29,182 nt of DNA from DATCBF01 sp964401995 (GTDB lineage Bacteria; Actinomycetota; Thermoleophilia; Solirubrobacterales; 70-9): positions 1 to 29,182 of the forward strand of contig CAYOAP010000021.1 of assembly GCA_964401995.1 (NCBI GenBank), in the 5' to 3' direction. The position numbers and the translations under genes are program-made. Every line of letters starts with the position of its first letter. The first letter of the stretch is position 1. Below, piece by piece: positions 1-7,478 of the stretch. The notes under the pieces were generated by a model. It made no database searches, was not told the DNA's origin, and saw only the letters and a program-made list of their open reading frames with translations.

Positions 1-386
1 CCGGGCACCAGCCAGCGCTGCTTCTGCTCCTCGGTGCCGAAGTTGAAGATCGGCGGCATCGCGATCGAGGCGTGGGCGTTGAGCCCGGCTGCGACCCCGC
101 CGGAGCCGCCGGAGCGGGCCAGCTCTTCAACCCAGATCGCGTCGTGCAGGTGGGTGCCGCCCTGGCCGCCGTACTCCTCCGGGAACTTGAGCCCGAGGAA
201 GCCGAGCTCGGCGCAGCGCCGGTAGAGATCGCGCGGGAATTCACGCGCCTCCTCCCACTCGTCGACGTGGGGCGCGATCTCCTTGCCGACGAAGCGGCTG
301 ACCGTCTCGCGCAGCTCCTCGTGCTCGTCGCCGAACGGGGGCAGCGTCGCCCGCGCCCCCGTGTCCTTGACGACCGTGTCGGCCAT
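1..386 (-). CDS. Acyl-CoA dehydrogenase, N-terminal part (runs off the window)
   Basis: The minus-strand frame from the ATG at 386 gives 128 residues before the window edge. Visible segments are the N-terminal helical domain (EELRETVSRFVGKEIAPHVD), the ELGFLGLKFPEEYGGQGG stretch, and GTEEQKQRWLVPG near the edge. These match the second acyl-CoA dehydrogenase just upstream almost motif for motif, so this is a tandem paralogue. A GGAGGG Shine-Dalgarno sequence lies 11 nt before the ATG, and only 19 nt separate it from the upstream gene's stop, so the two are probably co-transcribed. The family oxidises acyl-CoA to trans-2-enoyl-CoA with FAD, passing electrons to electron-transfer flavoprotein. 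FAD-binding and catalytic residues lie outside the window, so substrate class cannot be judged. Confidence 0.9.
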   Translation of the reverse strand, partial: MADTVVKDTGARATLPPFGDEHEELRETVSRFVGKEIAPHVDEWEEAREFPRDLYRRCAELGFLGLKFPEEYGGQGGTHLHDAIWVEELARSGGSGGVAAGLNAHASIAMPPIFNFGTEEQKQRWLVP

Positions 387-405
387 GGCGGCCGCGCCCT
401 CCGGC

Positions 406-1623
406 CTAGAGCCCGTAGCTCCGCCCGATCACGTCGAGCATCACCTCGTCGGAGCCGGCGCCGATCCGGTTGAGGCGGACGTCGCGGTAGGCGCGCTCGA
501 TCTCGTACTCCTTCATGTAGCCGTAGCCGCCGAGGATCTGGACGCAGTCGTCGGCCACCTCGCAGCAGATGCGGGAGGCGTAGAGCTTCGCCATCGTGAT
601 CTCGCGCACCGGGTACTCGCCGTTGGCGAAGCGCCAGGCGGTGGAGTAGGTGAACTGCTTCGCCGCCTCGGTCTTGGTCGCCATCTCGGCGAACTTGTGG
701 CGAATCGCCTGGAACTTGCCGATCGGGCGGCCGAATGCTTCGCGCTCCTTCGCGTACTCGAGCGTCTTCTCGATCATCCGCTCCGCCCCCGCGTGGCAGC
801 CGGCGGCGGCGACGAGGCGCTCGCCCTGGAGCTCCCAGGCGATGTGGTAGAAGCCCTTGCCGACCTCGCCCAGCACCGCATCGGCGGGGACGCGGACGTC
901 TTCGAAGGCGAGTTCGCCGGTGTCGGAGGCGTGCATCCCCATCTTCTCCAGCTCGGCGGAGACGGTGAAGCCGGGCACGAGCTCGCCGTTCTCGTCACGC
1001 AGGTCGACGACGAAGAGGGTGATGCCGGCGTGGCGCTCCTCCGGGTCGGTCTTGCAGACGAGGACGATGAAGTCGGCCCGCGGCCCGTTGGTGATGAAGG
1101 TCTTGGAGCCGTTGATCACGTATTCGTCGCCGTCGAGGAGCGCGGTGGTGCGGATGCCGGCGACGTCGGAGCCGGCGCCCGGCTCGGTGATACCCAGCGC
1201 GCCGATCTTCTCGCCCTTGAGGCCGGGGGCGAGGTAGCGCTGTTTCTGCTCCTCGGTGCCAAGCAGGTGGATCGGGGGCAGGACCATGTCGGTCTGCACG
1301 GCGAAGCCCATGTTGGTGCCGCCGGAGCCGGAGTAGCTCATGCACTCGGCGCGGACCAGCGAGTAGAAGTAGTCGCCGCCCTGGCCGCCGTACTGCTCCG
1401 GGAAGCAGAGGCCGAGGAAGCCGAGCTCGCCGGCGCGCTGCATCGCCGAGGTCGGCCAGTAGGTGTCCTCCCACTCGTTGCGGTGCGGCCACAGCTCCTT
1501 CTTGACCCAGGACTGCATCGACTCGCGCAGGTCTTCGTGCTCCTGGCTGAAGATGAAGTGCTTGCGCCCAGCCTGGTGGTCGGGCTTGATCACGCTGGAG
1601 CCGTCGGTCGTCGCGGTCGCCAC
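406..1623 (-). CDS. Acyl-CoA dehydrogenase (long-chain/isovaleryl-type active site)
   Basis: A 405-residue FAD enzyme that introduces the alpha,beta double bond into an acyl-CoA. I chose the GTG at 1623 because a GAGGAGAGAG ribosome site precedes it; the open frame extends 26 codons further without support. Motifs are the N-terminal helices, EQYGGQGG, the flavin-loop sequence ITEPGAGSDV, SKTFITNG, and GGYGYMKEYEIERAYRD near the C-terminus. At the place where medium-chain enzymes carry the catalytic Glu (YEGT), this protein has IGAGS, with Ala389. Instead, a Glu (about 268) in LQGERL sits where long-chain and isovaleryl-CoA dehydrogenases carry their base, which favours a branched or long substrate. 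It is the first gene of a minus-strand pair and is transcribed away from the RTX gene. The substrate remains unknown. Confidence 0.93.
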   Translation of the reverse strand: MATATTDGSSVIKPDHQAGRKHFIFSQEHEDLRESMQSWVKKELWPHRNEWEDTYWPTSAMQRAGELGFLGLCFPEQYGGQGGDYFYSLVRAECMSYSGSGGTNMGFAVQTDMVLPPIHLLGTEEQKQRYLAPGLKGEKIGALGITEPGAGSDVAGIRTTALLDGDEYVINGSKTFITNGPRADFIVLVCKTDPEERHAGITLFVVDLRDENGELVPGFTVSAELEKMGMHASDTGELAFEDVRVPADAVLGEVGKGFYHIAWELQGERLVAAAGCHAGAERMIEKTLEYAKEREAFGRPIGKFQAIRHKFAEMATKTEAAKQFTYSTAWRFANGEYPVREITMAKLYASRICCEVADDCVQILGGYGYMKEYEIERAYRDVRLNRIGAGSDEVMLDVIGRSYGL

Positions 1624-1680
1624 TGGTCTCTCTCCTCGCTCGTATTTGCGGGACGGCAGCCGCCCCAAGGCCGAGTGGAC

Positions 1681-1700
1681 AGTAGCACTTCTTACTTTCA
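1681..1700. promoter_or_regulatory. Candidate shared operator, copy 1 (AGTAGnACTTCTnACTT)
   Basis: The sequence AGTAGCACTTCTTACTTTCA lies in the 106-bp divergent region between the acyl-CoA dehydrogenase and the RTX gene. A close copy lies at 2512-2531 before the enoyl-CoA hydratase. AGTA and TACT form a short inverted repeat inside it. The position suggests a regulator site shared by the two acyl-CoA promoters. The linked MerR protein is a possible ligand, but that is inference. Confidence 0.4.
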
Positions 1701-1714
1701 ACGCAGCCGGGGCC

Positions 1715-1720
1715 TATAAT
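1715..1720 (+). promoter_or_regulatory. TATAAT -10 box for the RTX gene, probably leaderless
   Basis: A perfect TATAAT ends 9 nt before the ATG at 1730 and there is no Shine-Dalgarno sequence between them. Transcription would start at or within a few bases of the start codon, giving a leaderless or nearly leaderless mRNA. No convincing -35 box is visible. Confidence 0.6.
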
Positions 1721-1729
1721 CGCCTGCGG

Positions 1730-2512
1730 ATGAGGATTCGAGGCATCGTTGGGTTGGCTGCCGCGCTCTTGGCGCTGGCGTTTGCCGCATCAGCCGCCCA
1801 GGCGAAGCCGACCTGCGACGGCAAGACGGCGACGATCGTCGGCAGCGAAGGCAACGACCACCTCTTCGGGACCAAGCGCCCCGACGTGATCTACGCCGGT
1901 GGTGGCGACGACTCGATCAAGGCCGAAGGCGGCAACGACACGATCTGCGCCGGCGAAGGCGACGACTTCGTCTCTGGCGGCAGCGGCAGCGACCGCATCT
2001 TCGGCGAAGGCGGGGTCGACAACATCGATGGCGACCGCGGCAATGAGTTCATCTCCGGCGGCCCCGGCAACGACTTCCTCGAAGAGAACTACGGCGACGG
2101 CACGGTGCTGGGCGGGGCCGGCAACGACGCCCTGATCGGCTACATCGGCATCGACACCCTCAAGGGCGGCCCGGGGGACGACTCGCTCGCCGGCGGGATC
2201 GGCTTCGACACGCTCCTTGGCGGCGGCGGCAACGACACGATCGAACCCGAAAAGGGCCACGACATGGTCGACGGCGGCCCTGGCAGCGACACCGCCTCCT
2301 ACGCCAAAGAACCGGCGGCCGTGGTCGTCGACCTCGCCGCCCACCGCTCACTGGTCTCGGCCGGGCAGGACAGCCTGATCTCGATCGAGAACCTGCGCGG
2401 CTCGCCCTTCGACGACAAGCTGCTCGGCGACTCGGGGGCCAACGTCCTCGAAGGCGGCCCCGGCAACGACAAGCTCGTCGGCCGCGGTGGCAAAGACACG
2501 CTCGTGCAGTAA
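1730..2512 (+). CDS. Secreted RTX-type calcium-binding repeat protein
   Basis: 260 residues. Residues 1-23 form a classic signal peptide (MRIRG, then a hydrophobic run ending ASAAQA), so the protein is exported. From about residue 35 to 190 it carries roughly a dozen glycine/aspartate nonapeptides of the GGxGxDxUx kind (GGGGNDTI, GGPGNDFL, GGAGNDAL), which fold as a calcium-binding beta-roll in hemolysin-type proteins. After a short non-repeat segment (about 190-230) two more repeats close the protein (GGPGNDKL, GRGGKDTL). No protease, lipase or adhesin domain is attached, so the protein may be only a structural or calcium-binding surface element. The open frame extends upstream to 1463, but the signal peptide and the -10 box fix the start at 1730. 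It is 27 nt upstream of the hydratase but not functionally related to it in any obvious way. Confidence 0.88.
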   Translation: MRIRGIVGLAAALLALAFAASAAQAKPTCDGKTATIVGSEGNDHLFGTKRPDVIYAGGGDDSIKAEGGNDTICAGEGDDFVSGGSGSDRIFGEGGVDNIDGDRGNEFISGGPGNDFLEENYGDGTVLGGAGNDALIGYIGIDTLKGGPGDDSLAGGIGFDTLLGGGGNDTIEPEKGHDMVDGGPGSDTASYAKEPAAVVVDLAAHRSLVSAGQDSLISIENLRGSPFDDKLLGDSGANVLEGGPGNDKLVGRGGKDTLVQ

Positions 2513-2531
2513 GTAGGACTTCTAACTTCCC
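2512..2531. promoter_or_regulatory. Candidate shared operator, copy 2, before the hydratase operon
   Basis: AGTAGGACTTCTAACTTCCC starts in the last base of the RTX stop codon and ends 8 nt before the hydratase ATG. It matches copy 1 at 1681-1700 at 16 of 20 positions. TAACTT (2523-2528), inside it, could be the -10 element, in which case a bound protein would block transcription of the whole catabolic operon. Confidence 0.4.
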
Positions 2532-2539
2532 ATTCGGCT

Positions 2540-3334
2540 ATGGTGCCCGCCGTGGCTTACGAGCTTGTCAAGTACGAGGTTGCCGACGGCGTCGCCACAG
2601 TGACGCTGGACAACCCGGAGAAGCGCAACATGCTCTCCGGGCAGATGCTGGCGGAGCTGGTCGAGGCGATGAAGGCCGCCAAAGCCGACGATCAGGTGCG
2701 GGCAGTCGTCCTCACGGGATCCGGCGACAAGGTTTTCTGCGCCGGCGCCGACCTCGGCGGCTTCGCGGCCGACGTGCCGCTGGTCGCCAAACACTTCGCC
2801 TCCGACCTCTTCCTCGAATTCTTCCGCCTGATGCCGCGCCTCGGCAAGCCCTCGCTCTGCGCCGCCAACGGCCACGTGCTCGCGGGGGGGATGGGGCTGG
2901 CGCTCTCCTGCGACCTGGTGATCGCCAAAGAGGGCGCGACCTTCGGCACGCCCGAGATCAACGTCGGCGCCTTCCCCTACATGATCATGTCGATCATCTA
3001 TCGCAACGTCCCGCGCAAGAAGGTCAACGAGATGATGCTGCTGGGCGAGCGCCTCAGCGCAGAGCAGGCGGTCGAGTTCGGGCTCGCCAACAAGGTCGTC
3101 CCCGCCGCCGAGTTCGATGCCGCCGTCGCCGAGTGGGCGGGCAAGCTCGCTTCCAAGAGCCCGGTGCTGATGCGGCTCGGCCACGACGCGATGTACCGCC
3201 AGCAGGACATGGCGCTGGACGACGCGCTCGAGTTCCTGCGCTCCCAGCTCTCGCTCACCTTCAGCACCGAGGACATAGTCGAGGGCGTCACCGCCTTCTT
3301 CGAAAAGCGCGATCCGCAGTGGAAGGGCAGGTAG
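2540..3334 (+). CDS. Enoyl-CoA hydratase/isomerase family protein
   Basis: 264 residues, the normal length for the crotonase fold. The oxyanion-hole segments FCAGADLGGF (about 67-75) and GHVLAGGMGLALSCD (111-125) are clear. Crotonase uses two glutamates; the second is kept here (Glu139 in FGTPEI), but the first falls on Gly119 in GGMGLAL. The protein may therefore be an isomerase, a hydrolase, or a hydratase with altered mechanism. The start is ATG 2540; GTG 2552 is an alternative that loses four residues. No clear Shine-Dalgarno sequence is seen. Its stop lies 2 nt before the carboxylase gene, making it the first enzyme gene of the plus-strand operon. In a liu-type pathway the equivalent gene hydrates the 3-methylglutaconyl-type product of the carboxylase. 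Confidence 0.9.
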   Translation: MVPAVAYELVKYEVADGVATVTLDNPEKRNMLSGQMLAELVEAMKAAKADDQVRAVVLTGSGDKVFCAGADLGGFAADVPLVAKHFASDLFLEFFRLMPRLGKPSLCAANGHVLAGGMGLALSCDLVIAKEGATFGTPEINVGAFPYMIMSIIYRNVPRKKVNEMMLLGERLSAEQAVEFGLANKVVPAAEFDAAVAEWAGKLASKSPVLMRLGHDAMYRQQDMALDDALEFLRSQLSLTFSTEDIVEGVTAFFEKRDPQWKGR

Positions 3335-3336
3335 CG

Positions 3337-4935
3337 GTGGCAAGCACCGAGCAGACCGAGGACAAGCACCTGCTGCCGGGGACCGCCCCGCTGAGCGAGC
3401 TCAACGAGCAGCTGCACGAGCGCCGCGCCAAGGCCAAGCTCGGCGGCGGCGAGGAGAAGATCGCCAAGCAGCATGAGCGCGGCAAGCTCACCGCCCGCGA
3501 GCGGATCGACCTCCTGGTCGACGCGGGCACCTTCGTCGAGATGGGCATCCACGGCCGCCCCCACTTCGCCCAGCGGGCGATGGACGGGGTCAAGGCGCCG
3601 GCCGACGGCGTCGTCACTGGCTGGGGCGACATCGATGGCCGCACCTGCTGCATCGCCGCCTACGACTTCACGGTGATGGCCGGCTCGATGGGGATGACCG
3701 GCGAGCTCAAGGTCACCCGCCTGCGCGAGATGGCGCTGGGCAAGCGGATGCCGTTCGTCTGGCTGCTCGACTCCGCCGGTGCCCGCATCCAGGAGGCGAC
3801 GGGCTCGCTTTTCGCCGGCTCCGGCCACCTCTTCCGCGAGGAGGTCGAGATGTCGGGAGTGATCCCGATGGTGGCGGCGATGATGGGCCCCTGCGCCGCC
3901 GGCACCGCCTACATCCCGGCCCTCGCCGACTTCGTGCCAATGGTCTCCGGCCAGGGCGCGATGGCGCTCGCCGGCCCGCACCTGACCAAAGCCGTCACCG
4001 GCGAGGACATCACGATGGAGGAGCTGGGCGGGGCCAAGGTCCACTGCCGCAAATCGGGAGTGGGGGACCTCGAGGTCAAAGACGACGCGGAGTGCATCGA
4101 AGCGATCAAGAAGTACCTCTCCTACTTCCCCGCCAACTGCGAAGAGAAGCCGCCGGTGATCGCGACCGACGACCTCGACGACCGCATGTCGGAGAAGCTG
4201 ATGGAGATCGTCCCCGATTCCTCGCGCAAGCCCTACGACATGTACGAGGTGATCGCCGAGATCGTCGACGACGGCGAGTGGTTCGACCTCAAGCCGAAGT
4301 TCGCCAAGACCCTGATCACCTGCTTCGCCCGCTTCGGCGGCCAGCCGGTCGGGATCGTCGCCAACCAGCCCAAGCAGCTGGCTGGGATCCTCGACAACGA
4401 CTCCGCCGACAAGGCCGCCCGCTTCATCAACCTCTGCGACGCCTTCGGCATCCCGTTGGTCTTCCTCCAGGACGTGCCCGGCTTCATGGTCGGCTCGAAA
4501 GTCGAGCACGCCGGGATCATCCGCCACGGGGCGAAGATGCTCTACGCGGTCAGCCGGGCGACGGTGCCGAAGGTGACCGTGGTCGTGCGCAAGGCCTACG
4601 GCGCCGGCTACTACGTGATGTGCGGCAAGGCCTACGAGCCCGACCTGATCGTCGCCTGGCCGGGGGCCGAGATCTCGGTGATGGGCGCCGAGGGCGCGGT
4701 CGAAATCATCGGCCGCTCGGCGATCGAGGCCTCCGACGACCCGGAGGCGACCCGCGAGACGATGCTCAACGCTGTCCGCGAGACGATCGACCCCTACATC
4801 GCCGCCGGCAACGCGGTGATCGACGACATCATCGACCCGCGGGAGACCCGGCCGACGATCGTCAAGGCGCTGCGGATGGCGAAGACGAAGAAAGTCGATC
4901 GCCCCTGGCGCAAGCACGGGGTGATGCCCGTATGA
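3337..4935 (+). CDS. Acyl-CoA carboxylase, carboxyltransferase (beta) subunit
   Basis: 532 residues, typical of propionyl/methylcrotonyl-CoA carboxylase beta subunits. It transfers carboxyl from carboxybiotin to an acyl-CoA. The N-terminal half shows ERGKLTARERIDLLVD, DSAGARIQE and the acyl-CoA site region GPCAAGTAYIPALADF. The C-terminal half shows GIVANQPKQLAG, FLQDVPGFMVG, GIIRHGAKMLYA and RKAYGAGYYVM, so both crotonase-like halves are complete. GTG 3337 is chosen because GGAAGGGCAGG precedes it and it begins 2 nt after the hydratase stop; upstream codons overlap the hydratase. The stop overlaps the next ATG (ATGA). The biotin carboxylase/biotin carrier alpha subunit is not in the window and must be supplied from elsewhere. 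The motifs mix PCC-like and MCC-like features, so I do not assign a substrate. Confidence 0.95.
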   Translation: MASTEQTEDKHLLPGTAPLSELNEQLHERRAKAKLGGGEEKIAKQHERGKLTARERIDLLVDAGTFVEMGIHGRPHFAQRAMDGVKAPADGVVTGWGDIDGRTCCIAAYDFTVMAGSMGMTGELKVTRLREMALGKRMPFVWLLDSAGARIQEATGSLFAGSGHLFREEVEMSGVIPMVAAMMGPCAAGTAYIPALADFVPMVSGQGAMALAGPHLTKAVTGEDITMEELGGAKVHCRKSGVGDLEVKDDAECIEAIKKYLSYFPANCEEKPPVIATDDLDDRMSEKLMEIVPDSSRKPYDMYEVIAEIVDDGEWFDLKPKFAKTLITCFARFGGQPVGIVANQPKQLAGILDNDSADKAARFINLCDAFGIPLVFLQDVPGFMVGSKVEHAGIIRHGAKMLYAVSRATVPKVTVVVRKAYGAGYYVMCGKAYEPDLIVAWPGAEISVMGAEGAVEIIGRSAIEASDDPEATRETMLNAVRETIDPYIAAGNAVIDDIIDPRETRPTIVKALRMAKTKKVDRPWRKHGVMPV

Positions 4936-5819
4936 GCCGCTTCGAGGATCCGGTCGTGATCAGCTGCTCGATCAGCGGCGTGATCGCCAACCGCGACCAG
5001 TGCCCGGCGATCCCCTACACGCCGGCCGAGTACGCGGCCGAGGCGCGCCGAGCCGTCGACGAGGGCGCCTCGCAGATCCACATCCATGCCCGCACCCCCG
5101 ACGGCACACCTTCCTATGAGATCGAGGACTTCGGCGCGATCACCGAGGCGATCCTGGCCGAGGTCGGCGACGTGATCGTCAACTACTCGACCGGCGCGAT
5201 CGGGATCCCGATCGAGAAGCGGCTCGAATACCTGCGGGCGCTGAAGCCCGATGTCGCCGCGCTCAACATGAGCTCGATGAACTACGCCAAGTACTCGAAG
5301 CGGCGCAAGGACTTCGTCTTCAACACCGTCTTCGAAAACAGCTTCGACACGATCATCGAGTTCCTCAAAGCGATGCGCGAGGTCGGGATCAAGCCCGAGC
5401 ACGAGTGCTTCGACTCCGGCCATGTCGCCAACCTCGACCCGCTGCTCGACATGGGCCTGCTCGAGGAGCCGCTGCAGATCTCACTGGTGATGGGGGTCAC
5501 CGGCGGCATCCGCCCGACGCCGCGCAACGTCACCCTGATGTCGGACCAGATCCCTGGTGGGCCCGAGGGCCGCAACCAGTGGCAGGTGATCGGCATCTCC
5601 CGCGACCAGTGGAAACTGCTCGCCGCCTCGCTGGTCCTCGGCGGCAACGTCCGCGCCGGGGTCGAGGACAACCTCTATCTGCCGAACGGTGAGATGTGCC
5701 GCTCCAACGGCGACCTGATCGCCAAGGCGCGCCAGATGGCCGAGGACATCGGCCGCCGCGCCGCCACCGTCGCCGAGGCTCGCGAGCTGCTGGGGGTTCC
5801 GAAGCGGACGGCGGCCTGA
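4932..5819 (+). CDS. Beta-keto acid cleavage enzyme (BKACE, DUF849 family)
   Basis: 295 residues. BKACE enzymes, such as 3-keto-5-aminohexanoate cleavage enzyme of lysine fermentation, condense a beta-keto acid with acetyl-CoA to give acetoacetate and a new acyl-CoA, using a metal ion. The metal-site histidines are visible as His50 and His52 (QIHIHART). Other family landmarks are VNYSTG (Ser87), HECFDSGH (Glu158), GGIRPTPRN, and the C-terminal GGNVRAGVEDNLYL with Arg241, Glu245 and Asp246. The gene overlaps the carboxylase stop by 4 nt, implying translational coupling. In this operon it stands where a liu cluster has HMG-CoA lyase. The actual beta-keto acid cannot be read from the sequence. 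Confidence 0.93.
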   Translation: MSRFEDPVVISCSISGVIANRDQCPAIPYTPAEYAAEARRAVDEGASQIHIHARTPDGTPSYEIEDFGAITEAILAEVGDVIVNYSTGAIGIPIEKRLEYLRALKPDVAALNMSSMNYAKYSKRRKDFVFNTVFENSFDTIIEFLKAMREVGIKPEHECFDSGHVANLDPLLDMGLLEEPLQISLVMGVTGGIRPTPRNVTLMSDQIPGGPEGRNQWQVIGISRDQWKLLAASLVLGGNVRAGVEDNLYLPNGEMCRSNGDLIAKARQMAEDIGRRAATVAEARELLGVPKRTAA

Positions 5820-5823
5820 GGCG

Positions 5824-6243
5824 ATGGAGACCTCGATCCACCGCGCCGGCGTCGCCTGGGACGGCGGCGAGGGCGAAGATCTCCGCGCCCACGAGGTTCT
5901 GCTCGGCGCTCAGACGCTGCCCAGCTCCTCGGCGCTCGAGTTCGGCGGCGACGACTCGAAGTCAAACCCCGAGGCGCTGCTGATCGGCGCTCTATCCAGC
6001 TGCCACATGCTCTGGTTCCTCGCCCTGGCGCGGAAAAAAGGCTTTGAGGTCGCCTCCTACGAAGACGACGCCGACGGGGTGCTCGAGGGCAAGCGCTTCA
6101 GCTCGGCGACATTGCGCCCGCGGGTTCGCTGGGCGGGCGATCCGCCGCCCGAGGAGGGAATCGAGGCGCTTCACCATCGCGCGCACGAGCTCTGCTTCAT
6201 CGCCAACTCGGTCGAGTTCCCGGTCGCCGTGGAGCCCCAGTGA
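5824..6243 (+). CDS. OsmC/Ohr-family protein
   Basis: 139 residues, normal OsmC length. These proteins reduce organic hydroperoxides with two cysteines. Both are present: Cys60 in GALSSCHMLWFL and Cys124 in HELCFIANSVEFPV, the two active-site segments of the family. The NPEALLIGALSSCH core is very typical. The gene starts 4 nt after the BKACE stop and its stop overlaps the next start (GTGA), so it is inside the operon. Peroxide defence beside flavin-dependent acyl-CoA oxidation is plausible, but a role in hydrolysing a pathway intermediate cannot be excluded. Confidence 0.9.
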   Translation: METSIHRAGVAWDGGEGEDLRAHEVLLGAQTLPSSSALEFGGDDSKSNPEALLIGALSSCHMLWFLALARKKGFEVASYEDDADGVLEGKRFSSATLRPRVRWAGDPPPEEGIEALHHRAHELCFIANSVEFPVAVEPQ

Positions 6244-7478
6244 GCGCCGAGCTCCCGCTGGGCGACGTCAAGGTCCTCGACCTGACCCGGCTCCTGCCCG
6301 GCGGCTTCTGCTCGCTGTTGCTCGCCGACCTCGGGGCCGAGGTGCTGAAGGTCGAGGACACCGGCATGGGCGACTACATCCGCTGGGCGCCGCCCTACTA
6401 CGGCGACGACGAGCAGCAGGCGCTGGGCACCCGCTCGGCGCTCTACCTCTCGCTCAACCGCGGCAAGCGCTCGGTCCGGCTCGACCTCAAGAGCGAGGCC
6501 GGCCGCGAGGCGCTGCTGCGGCTGGTCGAGTCCCACGACGTCGTCCTCGACGGCTTCCGCCCCGGCGTTCTCGACCGCCTCGGCGTCGGCTACGAGCGGA
6601 TGCGCGAGGCCAACCCGGCGATCGTCTTCTGCGCGATCACCGGCTATGGCCAAGACGGCCCCTACGCCCAGCGCGCCGGCCACGACATGAACTACCTCGG
6701 CCTGGTCGGCCTGCTCGGCCTGACCGGCGCCAAGGACGGCCCGCCGGTCCAGTCCGGCGGCCAGATCGCCGACCTCGGCGGCGGCGCCCTGATGGCCGCC
6801 TTCGGGGTGATGGCGGCGCTGCACGAGCGCCGCCGCTCCGGCGAGGGCCAGATGGTCGACATCTCGATGGCCGACGGCGCCCTCTCCTGGCTGGCGATGG
6901 TCGCCGGGCGCTACTTCTGCGACGGCGAGGTGCCGCGCCGCGGCGAGCAGCAGCTCGCCGGCGGGCTGATCTGTTACCTCCCTTACGAAGCCGCCGACGG
7001 CTGGGTCAGCTGCGGGGCGCTGGAGCCGAAGTTCTGGGCTGCGCTCTGCAACGGGGTCGACCGCCCCGACCTGATCGAGAAGCAGTTCGAGGCGCCCGGC
7101 TCCGACGCCTGGCGCGAGGCCGCCGCCGTCTTCCGCTCGCGCACCCGCGACGAGTGGCTCGCCTTCAACGACGAGCACGACTGCTGCATCGAGCCGGTCC
7201 TCGATATGGACGAGGCGCTCGATTCCGAGCTGGTCAAGGCGCGAGAGATGGTGGTCGAGATGGAGCAGCCCGAGCTGGGGACGATCCGCCAGCTCGGCCT
7301 GCCGGTGAAGATGAGCCGCACGCCCGGGGACCCGACCCGCCCGGCCCCCGCCTTCGGCGAGCACACTGACGAGGTCCTGGCCGAGGCCGGCTACTCCGCC
7401 GACGAGATCGCCGCGATGAAAGATTCGGGTGCCGCTGCCGGCCCCGGCGCAGACGGCGCCACGGTCTTCCGCGCATGA
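6240..7478 (+). CDS. Family III (CaiB/BaiF) CoA-transferase or alpha-methylacyl-CoA racemase
   Basis: 412 residues starting at GTG 6240, which overlaps the OsmC stop. The N-terminal LGDVKVLDLTRLLPGGFCSLLLADLGAEVLKVE is the family hallmark, followed by NRGKRSVRLDLKSEAGR and FRPGVLDRLGVGY. RAGHDMNYLGLVGLLGLTG carries His148 and Asp149; this Asp is at the position of the catalytic Asp in family III CoA-transferases and in alpha-methylacyl-CoA racemase. The region resembles racemases (GHDxNYLxLxG) more than formyl-CoA transferases. In the operon it could activate the entry acid by CoA transfer, or epimerise a 2-methyl-branched acyl-CoA before dehydrogenation. Its stop overlaps the MerR start by 4 nt. 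Confidence 0.92.
   Translation: MSAELPLGDVKVLDLTRLLPGGFCSLLLADLGAEVLKVEDTGMGDYIRWAPPYYGDDEQQALGTRSALYLSLNRGKRSVRLDLKSEAGREALLRLVESHDVVLDGFRPGVLDRLGVGYERMREANPAIVFCAITGYGQDGPYAQRAGHDMNYLGLVGLLGLTGAKDGPPVQSGGQIADLGGGALMAAFGVMAALHERRRSGEGQMVDISMADGALSWLAMVAGRYFCDGEVPRRGEQQLAGGLICYLPYEAADGWVSCGALEPKFWAALCNGVDRPDLIEKQFEAPGSDAWREAAAVFRSRTRDEWLAFNDEHDCCIEPVLDMDEALDSELVKAREMVVEMEQPELGTIRQLGLPVKMSRTPGDPTRPAPAFGEHTDEVLAEAGYSADEIAAMKDSGAAAGPGADGATVFRA

Noticed and set aside
1835..2300. Tandem DNA repeat array or CRISPR in the RTX gene
   Set aside because: The periodic GGCGGC/AACGAC pattern comes from the nonapeptide coding repeats; there are no conserved direct repeats with unique spacers.
2998..4917. 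639-codon minus-strand open frame opposite the carboxylase
   Set aside because: Composition is typical of a GC-rich antisense shadow, with no recognisable fold or start site.
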